Part shown: positions 26,694 through 35,806 of the stretch, piece after piece
Layout of the letters: each line of letters opens with the position of its first letter
How positions within the stretch are numbered: the first letter of the stretch is position 1
Source of the DNA: UBA7672 sp030824255
GTDB lineage: Bacteria > Pseudomonadota > Alphaproteobacteria > Caulobacterales > Hyphomonadaceae
Assembly (NCBI GenBank): GCA_942493305.1
Contig: OW818686.1
Coordinates: 1,364,001 to 1,428,000, forward strand
Direction: 5' to 3'
Length of the DNA stretch: 64,000 nucleotides
Notes under the pieces: model-generated
What the model was told of the DNA's origin: nothing
The model's input: only the letters and a program-made list of their open reading frames with translations
Database searches by the model: none
Program-made: the position numbers and the translations under genes

Positions 26694-28040
26694 ATGGCGA
26701 AAGCCGGGAAAGACAGCACCGTCATGGCCGCGGCCATGCCGGGACAGCAGGGTCGTGAGGGCGCCTGGTTCGCGCTCGTGATGCTGTGCTTTGTCTATGT
26801 GCTGAATTTCCTGGACCGCCAGCTCCTGTCTATCCTCGCCAAGCCGATCCAGGATGATCTCAAGCTCACCGATGGCGAGCTGGGTCTCCTGGGGGGCCTC
26901 TACTTCGCTGCGTTCTACTGCACGATCTCGCTGCCGGTGGCGTGGCTGGCCGACAGGCACAACCGCGTGCGCATTGTCGGCGCTGCCTGCGCGTTGTGGA
27001 GCGCGGCCACCATCGCCTGTGGCCTCGCTCGAACCTATCCTGAGTTGACCGTTGCGCGCATGACTGTCGGCATCGGCGAGGCTGGCGGCGTGCCGCCATC
27101 CTACTCGATCATCGCGGACTATTTTCCAGCCGACAGGCGCGGCTTTGCCTATGGCGTCTACAATCTCGGCCCGCCGATCGGGCAGGCGCTGGGCGTCGCC
27201 TTCGGGGCCAGCGTGGCGGCGAACTATAGCTGGCGTGATGCCTTCATCACGCTGGGGATTGTCGGCGTGTTCGCCGGCGCGGCGGTGTTTTTCTTCGTGC
27301 GTGAACCAAAGCGTGGGGGGCTTGATGCTGCGCCGGTCCCGATTGCCGCGAATGTCGCGGCGACGCCGGCGGTGAAATCGCCGGGCTTCTGGAAGACGTT
27401 CGGCATGTTCCTGTCGCGGCCGATCCTGCTGCTGGTGTCCCTATCGGCGGCGGCGACGCAGTTCATCACCTATGCCGTGCTCAACTTCACCACGCTCTTC
27501 CTGATGCGGGAGAAGGGGATGACGCTGGAAGAGATCGCGGTCTGGTATGCGATCCTGATCGGACTTGGCATTGGCGCGGGCGTGTTCGTCTCGGGCTGGA
27601 TGCTGGACAAGCTGGCGCCCAGGTCCGAGCGTTACTATGCGATCCTGCCGGCGGTAGCGCTCACCATCGCTGCGCCGCTGTTCGTCGGCTTCGTCTGGGC
27701 GCCGACCTGGGAGATGGCGCTCCTGTTCCTCGCCCTGCCGACGGCGCTGAACTATTTCTACCTCTCGCCGGCCGTGGCGTTGGCGCAGGCCAAGGTGGAG
27801 CCCGCGCAACGCACGCTTGCCGGCGCCATCCTGTTGTTGATCATGAACATGATCGGGCTGGGCTTTGGTCCCACCTATCTCGGCGCGATGAGCGACATGT
27901 TCAGCAATGCTGGACACGACAATCCACTGCAGATGGCGTTCTACACATTGGCTCCATTCTACGCGCTCGCGGTCTTCATGCACATCCTGCTGGCGCGCGC
28001 GCTCGGCCGCGAAGAGAAAGCAAAGAGAGAGGCAGCATGA
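26694..28040 (+). CDS. MFS transporter (spinster-like)
   Basis: 448 residues and about 12 transmembrane helices. Near the first helix is FVYVLNFLDRQLLSILAKPIQDDLKLTD, the hallmark of the spinster-type major facilitator subgroup seen in sphingomonad and caulobacter catabolic operons. It would move the substrate across the inner membrane after outer-membrane import. It starts 29 bp after the receptor gene, and its stop overlaps the esterase start by four bases (ATGA). Confidence 0.88.
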   Translation: MAKAGKDSTVMAAAMPGQQGREGAWFALVMLCFVYVLNFLDRQLLSILAKPIQDDLKLTDGELGLLGGLYFAAFYCTISLPVAWLADRHNRVRIVGAACALWSAATIACGLARTYPELTVARMTVGIGEAGGVPPSYSIIADYFPADRRGFAYGVYNLGPPIGQALGVAFGASVAANYSWRDAFITLGIVGVFAGAAVFFFVREPKRGGLDAAPVPIAANVAATPAVKSPGFWKTFGMFLSRPILLLVSLSAAATQFITYAVLNFTTLFLMREKGMTLEEIAVWYAILIGLGIGAGVFVSGWMLDKLAPRSERYYAILPAVALTIAAPLFVGFVWAPTWEMALLFLALPTALNYFYLSPAVALAQAKVEPAQRTLAGAILLLIMNMIGLGFGPTYLGAMSDMFSNAGHDNPLQMAFYTLAPFYALAVFMHILLARALGREEKAKREAA

Positions 28041-29683
28041 AACTGCTCGCGACATTCGCCGTTGTTGCGGCGCTGATGCTGCAGGGTTGCGCAACCACCG
28101 CGGCCACTTCGACAGTGACAGTGGAGCAGGGCGCGCTGCAGGGCGCCGCCCTCAAGGGCGTCAACGCCTATCTCGGCATCCCCTACGCAACGGCAGGGCG
28201 CTGGAAGGCGCCCATCGCCGCGCCCGCATGGGAAGACGTGCGCGTGGCAACACAATCCGGCCCCGCCTGCATCCAGCCAAAATCCACAACCATCAACATT
28301 TACGCCGAAGACCCGCCGTCGATGAGCGAGGACTGCCTCTCTCTCAATGTCTGGGCGCCGCCAGGCGCTGCGAAAGCTCCGGTGATCGTCTGGATCCACG
28401 GCGGCTCGCTTCGCTCGGGCTTCAACGGCTCGTCCATGACGGATGGCGCCGCCATGGCGCGCGAGGGCGTGGTCATTGTCGCGATCAATTATCGTCTCGG
28501 CGCGCTCGGCTATCTCGCGCATCCGGCGCTCAGCGCGGAATCGCCCAATGGCGTCTCTGGCAATTATGGGCTGCTGGATCAGGTCGAAGCGCTGAAATGG
28601 GTGAAGGAAAATATCGCAGCGTTCGGCGGCGATCCCGGCAATGTCACTATCATGGGTGAATCCGCAGGCGGGCTCAGCGTCATGTACCTTATGGCGTCTC
28701 CGCTGGCGCGTGACCTGTTCCACAAGGCCATCGCGCAGAGCGCCTATCTCATCACCACGCCCGCGCTGAAGGAACCTGTCTTTGGCCTGCCGTCCGGCGA
28801 GCAGGTCGGCCAGTTCCTGCAAGGCGCCCTGAAGGCGAAAGATATCGCCGTCATGCGTGCGATGGACGCCTACGACCTCAACAACGCCGCCTTCGCCGCA
28901 GGCTTCGCGCCCTTCGGGGCCATCGACGGCCACGCACTCACCCGTCAGCTGATTGACACGTTTGATCGCGGCGAACAGGCCCGCGTGCCGATCCTCGCCG
29001 GTTTCAACAGCGGCGAAATCCGCTCGCTGCGTTTCCTCGCTGCGCCAACGCCCGCCAACGCCGCAGCCTATGACGCCAGGATCCGCTGCAGCTATGGCGA
29101 TCTCGCCGACCTCTACCTGCGACTCTATCCATCGAGCGACATGCCGGAATCCATTCTCGCCGCCACACGGGATGCGATCTATGGCTGGACGTCCGAACGC
29201 CTGGTTCGCAACCAGACTGCACTCGGCGCACCGTCCTATTTGTACCTGTTCGACCACAGCTATCCCGCCGCTGACGCGTTCGACCTCCACGGCTTTCATG
29301 CCGCTGAACTCCCCTACGTGTTCAGCACGCTTGGCGACGTCCCCACCTACTGGCCGAAACCGCCGCGTGATATCCGCGAAAGCAAGCTGTCGCGTATCAT
29401 GCTGCAGTACTGGACCTCCTTTGCCCGCACCGGAGCGCCACGCGCCTCTGATGCGCCCGACTGGCAGGCCTTCGGCGAGAAGCGCAACTTCATCGCCTTC
29501 GCGGGCACGCCGCAGACCGGGGCCGAGATGATGGCAGGCCGCTATGCACTGCAGGAAGAACTGGTTCGTCGCCGCCGCATCGCGGGCGAACAGTGGAACT
29601 GGAATATCGGGCTTGCCTCGCCGCCGCTCCCCCTGGCCGATGGATCGAAGCCTACTGCAGGAGCCTACGGCGCATGTCCATGA
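28037..29683 (+). CDS. type B carboxylesterase, lipoprotein
   Basis: 548 residues. Signal with lipobox LQGC (Cys18), so it is membrane-anchored in the periplasm. The carboxylesterase family is shown by EDCLSLNVWAPP, the oxyanion-hole IHGGSLRSGF, and the nucleophile elbow GESAGG with Ser near residue 209; the HGFHAAELPYVF region holds the likely catalytic His. It hydrolyses an ester, releasing an acid that the next enzyme could activate. It is translationally coupled on both sides in the operon. Confidence 0.9.
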   Translation: MKLLATFAVVAALMLQGCATTAATSTVTVEQGALQGAALKGVNAYLGIPYATAGRWKAPIAAPAWEDVRVATQSGPACIQPKSTTINIYAEDPPSMSEDCLSLNVWAPPGAAKAPVIVWIHGGSLRSGFNGSSMTDGAAMAREGVVIVAINYRLGALGYLAHPALSAESPNGVSGNYGLLDQVEALKWVKENIAAFGGDPGNVTIMGESAGGLSVMYLMASPLARDLFHKAIAQSAYLITTPALKEPVFGLPSGEQVGQFLQGALKAKDIAVMRAMDAYDLNNAAFAAGFAPFGAIDGHALTRQLIDTFDRGEQARVPILAGFNSGEIRSLRFLAAPTPANAAAYDARIRCSYGDLADLYLRLYPSSDMPESILAATRDAIYGWTSERLVRNQTALGAPSYLYLFDHSYPAADAFDLHGFHAAELPYVFSTLGDVPTYWPKPPRDIRESKLSRIMLQYWTSFARTGAPRASDAPDWQAFGEKRNFIAFAGTPQTGAEMMAGRYALQEELVRRRRIAGEQWNWNIGLASPPLPLADGSKPTAGAYGACP

Positions 29684-31272
29684 CCGCGCCCTACGTTCAG
29701 GACTATGCGCTAACGCTGAACCGCTTTCTCGAGCACGCCGCGAAATGGCATCCAGAAGCAGGCGTCGTTACCGCGACTGACAATGGCGAGGTAATGCGCC
29801 TCACCTACGAGCAACTGCTGACGCGCAGCCATGCCTTCTCGACCGGCCTGCACCAGCTCGGCGTCTGCCTTGGCGATCGCGTGGCGACGTTGGCGTGGAA
29901 CACGCAGGCGCATGTGGAGGCCTGGTATGGCATTGCCGGCATGGGAGCAGTTGTTCATACGCTCAATCCGCGTCTCGCCCCTGAAACGCTCGCCAGCATG
30001 GTCGCGCAGGCCGATTGCCGCGTACTGATCGTTGCGTCCAGCCTCGCCGACATTGGCGTCCGGCTGGCAAAGCTGTCGCCGTCTCTCCGCGACATCATCG
30101 TTATCGACGAGCCCGTGGATGTGCAGGGGACGGGCTCGCCTGTGCCCATCACGCTGCACACGCAGATGGCCGGAGGCGATCCCGTTGTGTGGGGCGCATT
30201 CGACGAACACGCCGCCGCGGGCCTCTGCTTTACCTCCGGCACCACAGGCAATCCCAAGGGCGTCGTCTACACGCACCGCTCGTCCTACCTCCACACGCTG
30301 CGCCTGATGCAGGCTGATGTGATCGGCGCGACGGCCAGCGATCGCGTCCTGATGGTCGTGCCGATGTTCCATGCCAATGGCTGGGGCCTGCCTTTCATGG
30401 CGCCCGCCGTCGGCGCATCGCTTCTTCTGCCGGGCAGGAATCTTGACGGCGCCAGCCTCGCGAAGTTCATCCAGGCAGAAGGCGCAACGCTTGCCGCGGC
30501 GGTGCCGACCGTCTGGCTTGGGCTCGTCGATCATCTCGACGAAACGGGGGGCGACATCTCCACCCTGAAGCGCATCATCGTGGGCGGCGCGCCCATGCCC
30601 GAACAGTTGATGGCGCGCGTCGAGAAACGTCTTGGCGCCGTCGTGCAGACCAGCTGGGGCATGACAGAGCTGACCCCGCTCGGCGCCATCGCCCCCGGAG
30701 ATATCATCAAGCGCGAGGCCGCAAGCGCTGGCCGCATCGCGCTAGGCGTCGATGTCCTGCTGACGGATGAGAGCGGGCAGGGCCTGCCGCAACAGCGCGG
30801 CGTGGAGGGTCGTCTTCGCGTGAAAGGGCAGAGCATCGTCAATCGCTATTACGGCATGAGCGAGCCCGCCGTGGACGCCAATGGCTGGTTTGATACGGGG
30901 GACCTTGCGCGCATCGGAGAGGATGGTTCGCTTTACATCACCGGGCGCGCCAAGGATCTCATCAAGTCGGGCGGGGAGTGGATCAATCCAGCGGAGATCG
31001 AGGCCATCATCGGCAAGTCGCCCGCCGTCACCCAGACCGCGGTCATCGCCCGGCAGGATGACAAGTGGGGAGAACGCCCGCTGCTGATCGTGGAGATCCG
31101 CGACGGGCAGGAGATTCGAGACGACGAGCTGCTCGGCATGCTGCGCGGCCGTGTTCCCTCCTGGTGGTTGCCTGACGCTGTCATCCGCGTCCCCCGAATT
31201 CCGCTTGCCGCCACGGGCAAGATCGACAAGCGTGGCTTGCGGGCCGCGTTCGGCGGCGTTGCGTCCTCCTAG
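29674..31272 (+). CDS. acyl-CoA synthetase (AMP-forming ligase)
   Basis: 532 residues of the acyl-adenylating family. Seen: the P-loop FTSGTTGNPKGVVYTH, the adenine-binding region QTSWGMTELTPLG, WFDTGDLARIGEDGSLYITGRAKDLIKSGGEWINP, and the C-terminal Lys region ATGKIDKRGL. It joins a carboxylic acid to CoA using ATP, similar in form to medium/long-chain or methylmercaptopropionate ligases. The start at 29674 overlaps the esterase end; 29680 (ATGA) is an alternative. It probably activates the acid released by the esterase. Confidence 0.88.
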   Translation: MSMTAPYVQDYALTLNRFLEHAAKWHPEAGVVTATDNGEVMRLTYEQLLTRSHAFSTGLHQLGVCLGDRVATLAWNTQAHVEAWYGIAGMGAVVHTLNPRLAPETLASMVAQADCRVLIVASSLADIGVRLAKLSPSLRDIIVIDEPVDVQGTGSPVPITLHTQMAGGDPVVWGAFDEHAAAGLCFTSGTTGNPKGVVYTHRSSYLHTLRLMQADVIGATASDRVLMVVPMFHANGWGLPFMAPAVGASLLLPGRNLDGASLAKFIQAEGATLAAAVPTVWLGLVDHLDETGGDISTLKRIIVGGAPMPEQLMARVEKRLGAVVQTSWGMTELTPLGAIAPGDIIKREAASAGRIALGVDVLLTDESGQGLPQQRGVEGRLRVKGQSIVNRYYGMSEPAVDANGWFDTGDLARIGEDGSLYITGRAKDLIKSGGEWINPAEIEAIIGKSPAVTQTAVIARQDDKWGERPLLIVEIRDGQEIRDDELLGMLRGRVPSWWLPDAVIRVPRIPLAATGKIDKRGLRAAFGGVASS

Positions 31273-31328
31273 CCCTTGTCAAACCTGTGTCCCGGTGCGA
31301 ACCGGATGGTGCAGAATCGGAGAAGGTA

Positions 31329-32060
31329 ATGCCGGCGTCGGCTCCAGCACCCGTCAAACGCTCGAAAAAAGCAGACCAGCGGGCCGAGATGATGGAGCAG
31401 ATCCTCGACGCCGCCGAATACCTTTTCGGGCGCCATGGTCTGTACGGTGTGACGCTGAAGGATGTGGCCCAGCGCGTGGGCGTGCACCACACGCTGATGA
31501 ATTACTACTTCACCGACAAGAAGAAGCTGTTCGACACTGTGTTCGCGCGGCGTGCGCCCATCACCAGCCAGCGTCGCGTCGATGCGCTCGATGCCTACGA
31601 GAAGTCTTCTGGGGGCAAGCCCACAGTAGAGGGTGCGCTGCGCGCCTTCCTGGATACCGACCTCGAACTCTACGGCAATGGGGGCGAGGGCTGGCAGAAC
31701 TATGGCCGCCTCGGTGCGCAGGCGGCCAATATGCCCGATGGCGCAGCCCTGATGGACGAACACTTCGATCGCGTCGTGCTCAAATTGATCGGCCTGTTGA
31801 AGCGCGCCCTGCCGGATTGCACGGAGGAGGATATCTTCTGGGGCTATCACTTCGTCTCAGGCGGTCTGATGCTCACGCTTGCGCGCTCGGGACGCCTCGA
31901 CCGGTTGTCGGGCGGCTTGTGCTCCTCGGACGATTTCGAGGCCGCGAAGAATCGCATGGCGACCTTCATGGCTGGCGGCTTTATCGAAACCTGTCGCGCC
32001 CGTACGCTGGCGCGCAAGCAGCCCGCAAAAGCGCCCGCCAAGCGCGCCCGCAAGAGCTAG
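31329..32060 (+). CDS. TetR/AcrR family transcriptional regulator
   Basis: 243 residues. The N-terminal helix-turn-helix (about residues 17-65: MMEQILDAAEYLFGRHGLYGVTLKDVAQRVGVHHTLMNYYFTDKKKLF) is typical TetR. The C-terminal ligand domain is unassigned and ends in a Lys/Ala tail. The ATG at 31329 follows GGAGAAGG. It closes the uptake-degradation operon and is the natural candidate for its repressor, possibly acting on the inverted repeat at 24065-24118. Confidence 0.87.
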   Translation: MPASAPAPVKRSKKADQRAEMMEQILDAAEYLFGRHGLYGVTLKDVAQRVGVHHTLMNYYFTDKKKLFDTVFARRAPITSQRRVDALDAYEKSSGGKPTVEGALRAFLDTDLELYGNGGEGWQNYGRLGAQAANMPDGAALMDEHFDRVVLKLIGLLKRALPDCTEEDIFWGYHFVSGGLMLTLARSGRLDRLSGGLCSSDDFEAAKNRMATFMAGGFIETCRARTLARKQPAKAPAKRARKS

Positions 32061-32349
32061 ATCCTGGAGCTGGATCAAACGAGCCAACCAGCCCGGCGCC
32101 GTTCGGCGATCGGGCCGACTGCATGAGCCAGCCGGGACGGCTCGGCTTGCTGTGTTTGTCCGAGCAGCGTTGCTCGCCATCCTTGTGCTGCGCGATTCCC
32201 GACGCGCTGATTTTTTCTGACCCGCGGAAACACCCTCCACGCGGCGGCTCACCAAAGTCTGCGGGGAGTGGAATTCTGTCGCGGAGCTTCCGATGTGCTG
32301 CCTGTTGCACATTCAAGCAGTCGAGGAGCGAACTAAGTTATTGAAAAGA
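32061..32349. other. chromosome side of the element junction, no gene seen
   Basis: About 290 bp between the TetR gene and the tRNA-Thr remnant. Open frames here are short and composition-driven; no convincing gene or RNA was recognised. Confidence 0.4.
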
Positions 32350-32394
32350 TGGTGCTGCCTAGGTGACTTGAACACCTGACCCCCGCATTACGAA
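32350..32394 (-). other. attachment site: 3' half of a tRNA-Thr(CGT) gene
   Basis: Read on the minus strand this is the 3' part of a tRNA: anticodon loop TTCGTAA (anticodon CGT at 32392-32390), the 3' side of the anticodon stem, a variable loop, a perfect five-pair T-arm (CACCT at 32361-32365 with AGGTG at 32373-32377, loop TTCAAGT), the acceptor strand AGGCAGC, discriminator A and CCA at 32350. Upstream of the anticodon loop the match stops: the expected 5' stem does not pair. This is the displaced 3' end left when an element inserted in tRNA-Thr and restored the gene at its other end. Confidence 0.75.
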
Positions 32395-32734
32395 ACGGCC
32401 CGGGTCGTGTAGCGCCCTGTTTCCCCTTCATAGCACGCGTGTCAGATTCTGCCAATAAATCCTCGCTCTAAGCGCGATCTGGCAGCCACATGCGTCTCCT
32501 CCTGTTTCCTCAAATCACCTGCGGTTTTCCCTCACGGTGCTACTCCGGTGCTACTCCGTTTCGACGTGATCGGTTGAAGCAATCGACTGAACGCAGAGCG
32601 AATTTCGGAAGGCGAGTTGCCAGTTGTTTCCTCGCGTTGCCGAAATTCATCCAGAATTCCCTTGTAGAATGCAGGTTCTGTCGTCCCGCGAATGCGGCGC
32701 CTAGTTTGTCACGGCAATCGATCGAGGTCGCGCC
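32395..32734. other. integrase upstream region, no gene seen
   Basis: About 340 bp between the attachment site and the integrase start. It contains a close direct repeat of GGTGCTACTCC (at about 32537 and 32548). It probably holds the integrase promoter and arm-type binding sites, but none can be assigned by eye. Confidence 0.35.
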
Positions 32735-33976
32735 GTGAGACTCATCAAGCGAAATATCGACGCGCTGCCGACACCGGACAAACGCCACTACGTCTATGAC
32801 GACGAGCTGAGCGGGTTTGCGCTCAGCGTTCTGCCCACCGGACGCAAGACCTTCGTCGCTCACTATCGGGTGGGAGGAGGGCGGACAGGGCGCCAGCGCA
32901 GGATCACCATCGGCGTCTACGGCAAGATCACTGCCGACGAGGCGCGTACGCAGGCCAAGGAAATTCTGGCGAGGGCCCATCTCGGCGAAGATGTCGCCGA
33001 GCAGCGCGACGAGGTCCGCGCCTCCCAGACTGTGGGTCAGCTCATCGATACCTGGTCGAAGGATGGCGCCCTTATCAATCGTCGGACCGGTGCACCCCGC
33101 AAGCAGGTAAACGTCAACAACGAGATCGCGCTCGCGAACCACCACATTCGCCGGCTCCTCGGTTCACGGACTGTCGACAGCCTCATCAAGGGGGACATCC
33201 AGCGTCTCCGGACGCAGATCGCTACGGGCGAAACGAAGGTGAATCGGAAAGGACGCAAGCGCGGCCTCATAAAAGTCACCGGCGGGCAGGGAACCGCCGT
33301 TCGCGCGGTACGGTTGTTCTCGTCGATCCTTTCCTACGCGGTCGACAACGGCTTCATTGAGCGCAATCCCGCCTTGGGCATTAGATTGCCGGCATCGGGA
33401 CGGCGGCACCGCTATCTTTCGCCGGAGGAAGTCCGCAGGCTGGGGAATGTGCTTGACCGTGATGCAGCTTCAGAGACTGCCGCCACGGCGGCTATCATTA
33501 TCAAGCTTTTGATCCTGACAGGCGCTCGCCGGAGCGAGATCGAAGGGCTGAAATGGTCGGAGGTGGATTTCCGGTTCGGGATGCTGCGCAAAGAAACAAG
33601 CAAGACCGGCGCGAAGATCATCCCGCTGGCGCGCGCTGCCCTCCTGATACTTGAAGAACAACGTCGATGGACGTCTGGAAATCAAGCGTGGGTCTTTCCT
33701 GGCCAGAAGGGCGAGGGCTCTTTCGATGGTCTCGGGAAGGAGTGGGAGAAGGTGCGCAAGCAGGCGGGAATTTCCGATGTGCGTATTCATGATCTTCGCC
33801 ACACCTTTGCGAGCTTTGGTGCAAGCGGAGGTGTTGGTCTGCCTCTTATTGGCGGGATACTGGGTCATAGTCAGGCCTCTACAACGCAGCGATACGCCCA
33901 CCTAGCTGACACGCCGTTGCGGGCAGCAGCCAATGTTATCGGCAGTGAGATCGCAGCAAGCCTGTTCCAAGGGTGA
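32735..33976 (+). CDS. int: tyrosine site-specific integrase
   Basis: 413 residues from a GTG. The N-terminal arm-binding domain of the prophage/ICE type (IDALPTPDKRHYVYDDELSGFALSVLPTGRKTFV, DUF4102-like) is followed by a SAM-like core-binding domain. The catalytic domain has Arg in LTGARRSEIEGL (near 263), HDLRHTF (near 351) and LGHSQASTTQRYAH with the nucleophile Tyr near 386. All catalytic residues are present. It lies about 340 bp from the tRNA-Thr fragment, which it should recognise. Confidence 0.93.
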   Translation: MRLIKRNIDALPTPDKRHYVYDDELSGFALSVLPTGRKTFVAHYRVGGGRTGRQRRITIGVYGKITADEARTQAKEILARAHLGEDVAEQRDEVRASQTVGQLIDTWSKDGALINRRTGAPRKQVNVNNEIALANHHIRRLLGSRTVDSLIKGDIQRLRTQIATGETKVNRKGRKRGLIKVTGGQGTAVRAVRLFSSILSYAVDNGFIERNPALGIRLPASGRRHRYLSPEEVRRLGNVLDRDAASETAATAAIIIKLLILTGARRSEIEGLKWSEVDFRFGMLRKETSKTGAKIIPLARAALLILEEQRRWTSGNQAWVFPGQKGEGSFDGLGKEWEKVRKQAGISDVRIHDLRHTFASFGASGGVGLPLIGGILGHSQASTTQRYAHLADTPLRAAANVIGSEIAASLFQG

Positions 33977-34069
33977 AGGCCTTCCTCAGTCATTCGCCCA
34001 TGTTTCGCGTGAGTCCGCTCTTGGCCCAGTCCTGCCATGCAACGACGAATCCGAGCTCTGGGCGACGCA

Positions 34070-35086
34070 TCAAGTAAGCAGAAGGGTCTTAATGGCGCGC
34101 CGCTCGTCCATAGCGCGGTAGCCCTCGGCGGCGTCGGCAAGCGGGAGCGACAGGTCGAAGACCTTGCCCGGATTGATCTCACGTTTGAGGATCAGGTCCA
34201 TCAGATGAGGTAGGAAGCGGCGAACGGGGGCGGGGCCGCCCATCATGCCGGTTTGCGAGAAGAACAAAGCTTGCCCGTCGAGTTCGACACCGTGCGGCAC
34301 TCCGACATAGCCGATCATGGATCCAGGGCGAGCGACGTTGATCGCCTGTTTCATCGACTCCTGCGTCCCGACGCACTCGAGAACGGCATCGGCTCCAATG
34401 TTGCGGGTCAACTCCCTGATCCGGGCAACGCCTGCATCGCCACGTTCGGAGATGATGTCGGTCGCGCCGTATTCGAGGGCCAGATCCTGGCGGGACTTGT
34501 GACGGCTCATGGCGATGATCCGCCCCGCACCCATCTGCTTGGCCGCCAGTACGCCCATCAGGCCGACTGCGCCATCGCCCACGACCACGACCGTCGAACC
34601 AGGTTGCACGCGCGCCGCGTCAGCTGCGTACCAGCCAGTGCCAAGAACATCGGAGGCGGCGAGTAGGCTGGGGATCAGGTCGTCCGGTGGAATCTCTGCC
34701 GTGGCGATCAGTGTTCCATCAGCCAATGGGACGCGTGCAAAGGCCGCCTGTGCGCCGGTCATGAACTCGCGCTGCTCACAGGAGGACTGAAATCCGAACT
34801 TGCAGTGCGGACACGTGTTGTCGGAGAGGCAGAATGAGCCGACGACAAACTGACCTGGCTTCACCGAAGTGACGGCGCTACCGACTTCGACAACGATGCC
34901 GCAGTATTCATGGCCCATGGCCATGGGTGCGCTGACATCGTTTAGACCGCGGAACGGCCACAGATCCGACCCACAAATGCAGGTGGCGGACAGCCGGATG
35001 ATGGCGTCTGTGGGCAAGAGGATCTTGGGTTCGGGTACATCCTGAGATCGAACATCCCCAGGTCCGTAGAGCATTGTTCCCAGCAT
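34070..35086 (-). CDS. zinc-dependent alcohol dehydrogenase
   Basis: 338 residues of the medium-chain dehydrogenase family. Catalytic zinc ligands appear in ATCICGSDLWPF and GHEYCGIVVEVG; a structural-zinc loop holds three Cys (CPHCKFGFQSSCE); the NAD(P) site is VVVVGDGAVGLMGVLAAKQMG. It oxidises an alcohol or reduces an aldehyde; the substrate is unknown. It is the last gene of the leftward cargo run with the F420-type reductase fold and two SDRs. Confidence 0.88.
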   Translation of the reverse strand: MLGTMLYGPGDVRSQDVPEPKILLPTDAIIRLSATCICGSDLWPFRGLNDVSAPMAMGHEYCGIVVEVGSAVTSVKPGQFVVGSFCLSDNTCPHCKFGFQSSCEQREFMTGAQAAFARVPLADGTLIATAEIPPDDLIPSLLAASDVLGTGWYAADAARVQPGSTVVVVGDGAVGLMGVLAAKQMGAGRIIAMSRHKSRQDLALEYGATDIISERGDAGVARIRELTRNIGADAVLECVGTQESMKQAINVARPGSMIGYVGVPHGVELDGQALFFSQTGMMGGPAPVRRFLPHLMDLILKREINPGKVFDLSLPLADAAEGYRAMDERRAIKTLLLT

Positions 35087-35152
35087 CGGGGTCTCCTCAA
35101 AGTTTGTGCTTCTCCTGAACAGTTCAGGACGTCACGACGCAGTCCGACCCGG

Positions 35153-35776
35153 TCAATTCAGACCAAGCCGATCCCGCAGATCAGTTGCGTTGGTATTGGC
35201 GCGGAACCCCGGCCCACCCCGCTGAAACTTGCGGGCTGCGGCGAGATCTCCAACTTTCACAGGCTCGCAGCCGGCGTCACGCACGAGCGCCTCGACATCG
35301 GCAAGCGCTGCCGGATCGTCGCTCGCCACCGGCACGCCGAGTTTGGCGCCACGGCCCGCCGCCGAGGCTTCGATATCCGTGGCGTCGACTGCACTGAAGG
35401 CGCGAACAACGCGTGATGAGGGAAACATGCGAGCCGTCGCCTGGGCGACACCTTCTGCTTCGATGTCACGACGGAATGCCTCGGGGTCGGGGATGTAGGG
35501 GTTGCACGCATCAATGAGGAGCTTTCCCTTGAGCGCGACACACAACGTCTCAGCGAGCTTCGGGAGCGTGGAGTAGGGCACCGCAATCAGTGCGACATCT
35601 CCAAACGACGCCGCTTCCTGTACGGTGCCGGCAAAGGCGTGAGGGCCAAGCCGTTTCGCGCGCTGCTCCTGCTTTGCGAGATCACGCGCAGAAAACATCA
35701 CGTCATGACCTGCGGCCACCCATGCCTCGCCCACGGTCCCGCCGAGCCAGCCTGCGCCAATAATTCCAATTTTCAC
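35153..35776 (-). CDS. NADP-binding F420-type oxidoreductase
   Basis: 207 residues with a Rossmann start MKIGIIGAGWLGGTVGEAWVAAGHDVMFSAR and the layout of the F420-dependent NADP reductase family (LIDACNPYIPDP; VVRAFSAVDATD). In proteobacteria such proteins usually work with NADPH on small ketones or as uncharacterised reductases, not with F420. It lies between the alcohol dehydrogenase and the SDR genes on the same strand. Confidence 0.8.
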   Translation of the reverse strand: MKIGIIGAGWLGGTVGEAWVAAGHDVMFSARDLAKQEQRAKRLGPHAFAGTVQEAASFGDVALIAVPYSTLPKLAETLCVALKGKLLIDACNPYIPDPEAFRRDIEAEGVAQATARMFPSSRVVRAFSAVDATDIEASAAGRGAKLGVPVASDDPAALADVEALVRDAGCEPVKVGDLAAARKFQRGGPGFRANTNATDLRDRLGLN

Positions 35777-35806
35777 GGCTCTCTTCCTTTGTGTGTATCG
35801 TGACCG

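Noticed and set aside
32350..32394. A functional tRNA-Thr gene
   Set aside because: The 5' half is missing and the anticodon stem does not pair, so it is a fragment.
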